From: CALCTE01 sp045627885
Lineage (GTDB): Bacteria > Bacillota > Clostridia > Oscillospirales > CAG-272
Direction: 5' to 3'
Assembly: GCA_045627885.1 (NCBI GenBank)
Contig: JAZQOM010000002.1
Location: forward strand, 1-11,333
Length of the DNA stretch: 11,333 nt
Shown here: one piece after another, positions 7,826-11,333 of the stretch
How positions within the stretch are numbered: the first letter of the stretch is position 1
Layout of the letters: each line of letters starts with the position of its first letter
Made by a program: the position numbers and the translations under genes
The notes under the pieces: model-generated
Seen by the model: only the letters and a program-made list of their open reading frames with translations
The model's database searches: none
Told to the model about the DNA's origin: nothing

Positions 7826-8827
7826 ATGGCACTTTTTGAAAATTACGAAAGACGCGAAGCGAAAATCCTCGCAGTCTTGAAAGAATACGGCATAAGCTCC
7901 GTTGAAGAGTGCAAAGAAATTTGCGCCGCAAAAGGTATTGACCCCTACACAATAGTTCAGGAAACACAGCCGATATGCTTCGAAAACGCAAAATGGGCGT
8001 ATACCGTCGGCTGTGCAATCGCAATAAAGACAGGCTGCAAAAAGGCGGCAGACGCCGCAGCCGCAATCGGAATCGGTTTGCAGAGCTTCTGCATTCCCGG
8101 CTCCGTCGCCGAGAACCGCAAGGTCGGACTCGGTCACGGCAATCTCGGCAAGATGCTTCTTTCCGAGGATACCGAATGCTTTTGCTTCCTCGCAGGTCAC
8201 GAGAGCTTTGCCGCGGCAGAGGGCGCAATAAAGATTGCGCTCAACGCGAACAAAGTAAGAGTAAAGCCCCTGCGCGTAATCCTCAACGGTCTCGGCAAGG
8301 ACGCCGCGATGATAATTTCGAGAATCAACGGATTTACTTTCGTTGAGACGGAATTCGACCCGTACACAGAGGAAGTCAAGGTCGTTTCGGAGAAGCCGTA
8401 TTCCAAGGGCGCGAGAGCAAATGTCAAGTGCTACGGCGCGGACAATGTTCCCGAGGGCGTTGCAATAATGAAGCTCGAGAATGTCGGCGTTTCGATAACG
8501 GGCAACTCCACTAATCCGACGCGTTTCCAGCATCCCGTTGCGGGAACATACAAGAAGTGGTGCATCGAAAACGGCAGAAAATATTTCTCCGTTGCATCCG
8601 GCGGCGGCACGGGAAGAACGCTGCATCCCGATAATATGGGAGCAGGCCCCTCCTCCTACGGTATGACCGATACGATGGGCCGTATGCACAGCGACGCACA
8701 GTTCGCAGGCTCGTCCTCCGTTCCCGCCCATGTTGAAATGATGGGACTTATCGGAATGGGCAACAACCCGATGGTCGGCGCTACGGTCGCGTGCGCAGTT
8801 GCGGTTGAAGAAGCAATGAACAAGTAA
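7826..8827 (+). CDS. GGGtGRT family protein, function unknown
   Basis: The 333-residue protein carries the name-giving motif GGGTGRT at 259-265, in the context FSVASGGGTGRTLHPDNMG. I recognise it as the GGGtGRT Pfam family, found mostly in anaerobes. Other conserved-looking parts are GHGNLGKMLLSEDTECFCFLAGHESFAAAEG (split at 103-133), VILNGLGKDAAMIISRING (151-169), and a Gly/Met-rich C-terminus with MGRMHSDAQFAGSSSVPAHVEMMGLIGMG. The glycine loops suggest nucleotide or phosphate binding, which is inference. Cysteines at 33, 51, 63, 71, 89, 118, 120, 202, 246 and 323 could include metal ligands. There is no membrane segment. A consensus AAGGAGG ends 8 bases before ATG, 13 bases behind the NifU-like gene, which suggests high expression and joint action with that protein. 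No biochemical function is known to me. Confidence 0.88.
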   Translation: MALFENYERREAKILAVLKEYGISSVEECKEICAAKGIDPYTIVQETQPICFENAKWAYTVGCAIAIKTGCKKAADAAAAIGIGLQSFCIPGSVAENRKVGLGHGNLGKMLLSEDTECFCFLAGHESFAAAEGAIKIALNANKVRVKPLRVILNGLGKDAAMIISRINGFTFVETEFDPYTEEVKVVSEKPYSKGARANVKCYGADNVPEGVAIMKLENVGVSITGNSTNPTRFQHPVAGTYKKWCIENGRKYFSVASGGGTGRTLHPDNMGAGPSSYGMTDTMGRMHSDAQFAGSSSVPAHVEMMGLIGMGNNPMVGATVACAVAVEEAMNK

Positions 8828-8845
8828 AAAATCCGACATAAAAAT

Positions 8846-8881
8846 ACGGCTTTGCGTCACGCAAAGCCGTCTTTTGTTTTT
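8846..8881. terminator. Bidirectional intrinsic terminator between convergent genes
   Basis: A perfect 11-base stem (8846-8856 with 8860-8870) and 3-base loop is followed by CTTTTGTTTTT on the plus strand. On the minus strand the hairpin is followed by a T-rich tract (complement of 8840-8845). It sits 18 bases after the GGGtGRT stop and 20 bases beyond the end of the minus-strand YwaF-like gene, so it can end both transcripts. Confidence 0.88.
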
Positions 8882-8901
8882 ATGGATTGTCGATGGCAAG
8901 C

Positions 8902-9723
8902 TCATTTACGAGCGCCGCGTTTTTTTGCTAAAACTCTGTCGAACAAGACACGAATTCCGAACATCAGTGACGACGCCGCGATAAACGGGACGGCGTACAG
9001 TGCAAAGAACACGGGATACGGCAGGCTGTGGTAAAGGTCTTTATACACGGGAAGCGTTGAGTCGAAATACGGGCTTACATAGAACATATTAAATGTTTCT
9101 TCGCCTACCGCTCCCGTCTTTACGAAGACGATATCGAGCAAAAGCGCTATCGTCAAAACCGACAGGAACACGAGAGTTCCGCCGAGTATAGCGCGAAAGT
9201 TCAGCTTTATCTTCTTGCACAAAAGCAGATACAGTCCGACAACGAGCTGTGAGCCGTGGTGGAACATCGTCTGCACATCTATCATAAGAGTCCGAGTGAA
9301 GACATCGCCGGGCATCGCCATCACGAGTATACCCGCGAGCGTCCCGTAGCACGCCAAAAAGACAAGAAGCGCATCGTGTACTCTCCCCTTTTTGAGTATC
9401 ACGGCAAGCAGTGCCGTATACATCGGCATCGAGCAGAACTGGAACGGGAACGCATACCACTGATAGTCCCACGATACATTTCCGCCGTCATAATTGAAGC
9501 TGAATATGACCTGCTTATACACCTCAAGCGCAAGGCAACAAACCGAGAACACAAGCAGTATTTTATTTACCGTGCGCTCGTCGGCATCCTTGAAAAATCT
9601 GCACAGCAAAAACAAGGCTATCGCGCAGAGAACAAGTGACGCAATATGAAATACGCCGTAGTCCTGCGGGGCAGCTTCGAATTTATATTCGGTAAAGTGA
9701 AGAAATTCGTAAAAAATATTCGT
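8902..9723 (-). CDS. YwaF/TMEM164-like integral membrane protein (non-AUG start inferred)
   Basis: This highly hydrophobic protein (about 273 residues) has roughly six or seven membrane helices. It resembles the YwaF/TMEM164 family (TIGR02206): aromatic-rich first helix, PFQFCSMPMY (C97 in this numbering), and MFHHGSQLV (H155, H156). A conserved Cys and His are, as I recall, needed for the acyltransferase activity of human TMEM164, so a lipid-modifying role is possible but unproven here. The first canonical start is a TTG at 9615, but that cuts through helix 1 (HIASLVLCAIALFLLCRFF) and has no ribosome binding site. The open frame continues up to a TAA at 9744-9742. AAAAGGGG (9739-9732) is 8 bases before an in-frame ACG at 9723, which I take as start; ATT at 9717 is the alternative. 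Single gene, with its own promoter. Confidence 0.72.
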   Translation of the reverse strand, partial: TNIFYEFLHFTEYKFEAAPQDYGVFHIASLVLCAIALFLLCRFFKDADERTVNKILLVFSVCCLALEVYKQVIFSFNYDGGNVSWDYQWYAFPFQFCSMPMYTALLAVILKKGRVHDALLVFLACYGTLAGILVMAMPGDVFTRTLMIDVQTMFHHGSQLVVGLYLLLCKKIKLNFRAILGGTLVFLSVLTIALLLDIVFVKTGAVGEETFNMFYVSPYFDSTLPVYKDLYHSLPYPVFFALYAVPFIAASSLMFGIRVLFDRVLAKKRGARK

Positions 9724-9756
9724 AAATAATTCCCCTTTTCGTTATAGTTCGTTCAT

Positions 9757-9785
9757 ATTCTATCACATTTTAGCGTCAAATTCAA
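9757..9785 (-). promoter_or_regulatory. Promoter of the YwaF-like gene
   Basis: On the minus strand TTGAAT (9785-9780) and TAGAAT (9762-9757) are separated by 17 bases with TGA before the -10 box. The predicted transcript start near 9750 leaves a leader of about 27 bases holding the AAAAGGGG ribosome binding site. This supports initiation at 9723 or 9717 rather than 9615. Confidence 0.62.
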
Positions 9786-9824
9786 GAGGCAATCAGAGTC
9801 CGTTCTATGGGACAGGTGATGTGA

Positions 9825-9830
9825 TATATT
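9825..9830 (+). promoter_or_regulatory. Possible extended -10 box for the small membrane protein
   Basis: TATATT preceded by TGA (9822-9824) looks like an extended -10 box, about 47 bases before the start at 9877. The -35 position (about TTCTAT) is poor. A second possibility is TAAAAT at about 9843. The divergent gap 9786-9876 holds nothing else I can support. Confidence 0.3.
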
Positions 9831-9876
9831 CTTCTTGTAAGATAAAATTAAAGCGCGTTTACGGGGGGGAAAATCA

Positions 9877-10068
9877 ATGTTCTACATCTTCTGCGACCTT
9901 GCGATTCTTGCGGCGGCAGTCGGAATTGCCTTTTCGATAAGCTCACAAATCCGCTACATGAGAAAAAAGCGCGGTGCGAAATCACATGAGCGAATTTCAA
10001 ACGCCTTCGGCGTCAGCTTCATTGTCTGCATGATAGCCACAACCTTATGCTTTTTTGCGGGATATTGA
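9877..10068 (+). CDS. Small two-helix membrane protein, function unknown
   Basis: The 63-residue protein has a membrane helix at about 3-23, a very basic loop (IRYMRKKRGAKSHER, 26-40) and a second helix at about 44-62. By the positive-inside rule the loop faces the cytoplasm and both ends point outward. No catalytic motif or known family is recognised. A run of seven G (9863-9869) lies 7 bases before the ATG and is a strong, unusual ribosome binding site, which supports that this short frame is translated. The -35 box of the next gene overlaps its stop codon, so the RNHCP gene can be transcribed separately. Confidence 0.62.
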   Translation: MFYIFCDLAILAAAVGIAFSISSQIRYMRKKRGAKSHERISNAFGVSFIVCMIATTLCFFAGY

Positions 10069-10093
10069 TTTTTTGCGGCTTTTCTGCTATAAT
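10065..10093 (+). promoter_or_regulatory. Near-consensus promoter of the RNHCP gene
   Basis: TTGATT (10065-10070), a 17-base spacer and a perfect TATAAT (10088-10093) with TGC before it. Transcription should start near 10100, right at the GTGAGGT ribosome binding site, giving a leader of only about 14 bases to the inferred ACG start. Confidence 0.72.
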
Positions 10094-10113
10094 CGCCGCG
10101 TGAGGTGATTTTT

Positions 10114-10443
10114 ACGGAAAGCAAAAGATTTACAAAAAACGACAGCGGCTTTATCTGCGAATTCTGCGGCAAAGAAGTGCTCCCTCTCGGGCAAAGCTCG
10201 AGAAATCACTGCCCGTTTTGTCTGCACTCGAAGCATCTCGACATAAATCCCGGAGACAGGGCGGCAAACTGCGGCGGCGATATGGAGCCGCTTTGTGCCG
10301 AGCCCGACGCAAAGCGCGGATTTATTATCACCCACAAATGCAAAGTCTGCGGCGCGATTCGCCGCAACAAGGCAGCTGTCGAAGCAAAAGTCCAGCCCGA
10401 TGATATGTCGCTTTTAATTGCTCTTACGGTAAACAAGGGATAA
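10114..10443 (+). CDS. RNHCP domain zinc protein (ACG start inferred)
   Basis: The RNHCP family is named after its motif, present here as SRNHCPFCLHSKHLDINPGDR (shown in part; RNHCP at 10201-10215). Three cysteine pairs are visible, ICEFCGKEV, HCPFC and CKVCG, which fit a double zinc-ribbon fold; the role is not known to me, perhaps nucleic-acid binding. The only canonical start, GTG at 10105, lies within the ribosome binding site itself and only about 5 bases from the predicted transcript start. GAGGT followed by a short T-rich spacer and ACG at 10114 gives the usual RNHCP N-terminus (ESKRFTKND) of the right length, 109 residues. The leader nearly copies that of the following EF-hand gene, where the same place holds ATG. 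If ACG is not used, the start is GTG at 10105 with three more residues. Confidence 0.85.
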   Translation, partial: TESKRFTKNDSGFICEFCGKEVLPLGQSSRNHCPFCLHSKHLDINPGDRAANCGGDMEPLCAEPDAKRGFIITHKCKVCGAIRRNKAAVEAKVQPDDMSLLIALTVNKG

Positions 10444-10466
10444 TTTTTCAAAAGTGAGGTTTTTTT

Positions 10467-10640
10467 ATGGCTCTTTTCGGCTGTCCTTTTGACTTGAACG
10501 ACGACGGTGAGCTCGACTTGTCCGAGCAAATCCTGGAATTTATGTTCTTGACGGAAGTTCTCGATGATGAAAACGATGATTCGCAAAGCTTCGATGACGA
10601 TGACGGTGACGACGACTGCGACGGCGATGACGAATATTAA
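10467..10640 (+). CDS. 57-residue acidic protein with a perfect EF-hand loop
   Basis: This short gene encodes MALFGCPF, then a 12-residue loop DLNDDGELDLSE (9-20). The loop has Asp9, Asn11, Asp13, Gly14, Glu15, Leu16, Asp17 and Glu20 exactly at the calcium-ligand and structural positions of a canonical EF-hand. A helix (QILEFMFLTEVL, 21-32) follows, as expected after such a loop. Residues 33-57 are nearly all Asp/Glu/Ser with one Cys. The helix before the loop is missing or very short, so it may be a half EF-hand that dimerises (inference). There is no signal peptide, so it is probably cytoplasmic. GTGAGGT at 10454-10460, 6 bases before ATG, is a good ribosome binding site. It follows the RNHCP gene by 23 bases and is probably cotranscribed. 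Similar small proteins occur in Clostridia as I remember, with unknown role. Confidence 0.75.
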   Translation: MALFGCPFDLNDDGELDLSEQILEFMFLTEVLDDENDDSQSFDDDDGDDDCDGDDEY

Positions 10641-10642
10641 AT

Positions 10643-10681
10643 AATCCGCAGAAAAACTGCGGATTCATAATGCGGTTTTTT
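10643..10681 (+). terminator. Hairpin terminator after the EF-hand gene, with an overlapping alternative hairpin
   Basis: A 9-base perfect stem (10643-10651 with 10657-10665, loop AAAAA) lies just after the stop. A T-tract follows only after another 10 bases (10676-10681). A competing hairpin pairs 10652-10660 with 10672-10680 (nine pairs, one G-T), so the two cannot form together. Termination is likely, but the arrangement is not a textbook one. Confidence 0.55.
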
Positions 10682-10748
10682 GCTTGTTCGGCAATAAAAC
10701 CATGCCATATATTGACAAATACGAAATTGTTGAAAAGACTGAAAAATC

Positions 10749-10770
10749 ACTTCTTAAAAAAACTTCTTAA
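10749..10770. repeat. Short direct repeat ACTTCTTAA x2
   Basis: ACTTCTTAA occurs at 10749-10757 and 10762-10770, a period of 13 bases, upstream of the MerR promoter. It could be an accessory site, but AT-rich DNA gives such repeats by chance. The rest of 10682-10786 shows nothing I can support. Confidence 0.3.
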
Positions 10771-10786
10771 TATTTCAAAAAAAGTA

Positions 10787-10817
10787 TTGACTCTCCCCTT
10801 AGAGGATAAAATATAAT
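10787..10817 (+). promoter_or_regulatory. MerR-type promoter with 19-base spacer and dyad operator
   Basis: TTGACT (10787-10792) and a perfect TATAAT (10812-10817) are separated by 19 bases, two more than normal. Inside the spacer lies the imperfect palindrome TCCCCTTAGAGGA (10794-10806, one mismatched pair around a central T). This is the classic layout at which MerR-family proteins bend DNA to switch a promoter on. It stands about 30 bases before a MerR gene, so autoregulation is very likely. Confidence 0.85.
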
Positions 10818-10848
10818 CTCTTATGTGATGGAAACGGAGGAATCTATT

Positions 10849-11333
10849 ATGCTCAAAATCGGAGAGTTTTCCAAGTTATCGCATACCACGGTAAAGGCTT
10901 TGAGGTTTTACGAAAAAAAAGACCTTCTTATACCCGCGTCCGTTGACGAATGGACAGGGTATCGTCTCTATGAAAGTTCGCAGCTTGAAACCGCGGCGAA
11001 AATCAAGTTCTTCAGGCAGCTCGGATTATCTATTGATGAAATCAAAAGCATCTTTTCCGGAGAAGATGTGATGAAAATTTTGTCTGCAAAAGAAGAAAGT
11101 CTCCGAAAATTACAGCAAAAAACCGAACTTCAAATTTCCATCATAAAATTCTTTATGGAGGAAAAAGAAATGAAGTATCAAGTTACATTAAAAGAAATCC
11201 CGGAGATGATAATTTATTCTTCGGAAACGGTGCTTGACAAGTATGAAGACTCCATGCAATGGATTCCGTCTGTCGGAGAGGAATGTATGAGGTTAAATCC
11301 CGGCATAAAATGCGCGGAGCCGCCGTATGAGTT
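10849..11333 (+). CDS. MerR-family transcriptional regulator with GyrI-like effector domain (3' partial)
   Basis: The frame starts at ATG, 8 bases after CGGAGG, and is open to the window edge (161 codons seen). Residues 1-70 are a MerR winged helix-turn-helix: LKIGEFSKLSHTTVKALRFYEKKDLL, continuing with GYRLYESSQL and FFRQLGLSIDEIKSIF. A dimerisation helix follows (about 75-107). From about 109 (KYQVTLKEIPEMIIYSS) a GyrI-like/AraC-effector-binding domain begins, as in BmrR/BltR-type multidrug regulators that sense amphipathic compounds. The rest of that domain and any regulated efflux gene lie beyond the window. A 19-base-spacer promoter with dyad directly upstream points to autoregulation. 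A run of eight A in the HTH region is in frame and does not disrupt the gene. Confidence 0.9.
   Translation, partial: MLKIGEFSKLSHTTVKALRFYEKKDLLIPASVDEWTGYRLYESSQLETAAKIKFFRQLGLSIDEIKSIFSGEDVMKILSAKEESLRKLQQKTELQISIIKFFMEEKEMKYQVTLKEIPEMIIYSSETVLDKYEDSMQWIPSVGEECMRLNPGIKCAEPPYE

Noticed and set aside
7721..8905. Long minus-strand open frame (394 codons) opposite the GGGtGRT gene
   Set aside because: It is antisense to a confidently identified gene, crosses the terminator hairpin and has a Cys/Arg-rich composition typical of shadow frames.
9742..9756. Tiny minus-strand frame MNEL before the YwaF-like gene, in the same phase
   Set aside because: The ATG lies between the -10 box and the predicted transcript start, so it is probably not in the mRNA; a nonsense mutation in a longer N-terminus is possible but less likely.
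10911..10920. Run of eight A in the MerR gene as a frameshift site
   Set aside because: The frame reads through with normal MerR residues on both sides, so no shift is needed.

Overview
The window looks like chromosomal DNA of an anaerobic Gram-positive bacterium of the class Clostridia, most likely a gut-type Oscillospirales or relative. This rests on gene families I recognise (RNHCP, GGGtGRT, DUF6062- and DUF6273-type proteins, a stand-alone PduL), on strong AAGGAGG-type ribosome binding sites, and on sigma-A promoters with extended -10 boxes. No database search was possible, so family names come from remembered motifs.

Left edge (1 to about 2140): the 3' part of a large phage or conjugative-element polyvalent protein. 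It has an ADP-ribosyltransferase-like domain, an unidentified middle domain, a possible nuclease-like domain and a coiled coil. The frame is open to the left edge. The C-terminus ends abruptly in a short unrelated-looking tail, so the gene is probably a remnant at a mobile-element/chromosome junction.

2155 to 6430: one promoter followed by five tightly packed genes (gaps of 10, 1 and 0 bases, then an 11-base overlap). They encode a membrane-anchored HlyD/MFP-type adaptor without a visible transporter, a membrane-anchored protein with TPR-like repeats and a DUF6273-type domain, a DUF6062-type protein with a duplicated CxxC...CxxH module, an OGG1-type DNA glycosylase with its catalytic Lys and Asp, and a zinc-ribbon-like protein.

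6445 to 8881: a second strong promoter, then PduL-type phosphate acyltransferase, an IscU/NifU-like protein with rearranged cysteines, and a GGGtGRT protein, closed by a near-perfect hairpin terminator. All three have good ribosome binding sites and short gaps. The NifU-like/GGGtGRT pair has no established function that I know of and is the best candidate here for an undescribed system.

8902 to 9785 (minus strand): a YwaF/TMEM164-like membrane protein, convergent with the GGGtGRT operon and sharing its terminator. Its first membrane helix lies upstream of the only canonical start codon, which suggests a non-AUG start.

9825 to 10681 (plus strand): a 63-residue two-helix membrane protein, an RNHCP zinc protein on its own near-consensus promoter, and a 57-residue acidic protein with a perfect EF-hand loop. 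The RNHCP gene also appears to start at ACG, because its leader closely matches the leader of the EF-hand gene, which starts at ATG.

10787 to the right edge: a MerR-type regulator with a GyrI-like effector domain, cut by the window edge. It is preceded by the 19-base-spacer promoter and dyad operator typical of MerR autoregulation. The intergenic stretches, all shorter than 300 bases, hold the promoters and terminators listed; I saw no tRNA, rRNA, CRISPR array or riboswitch.
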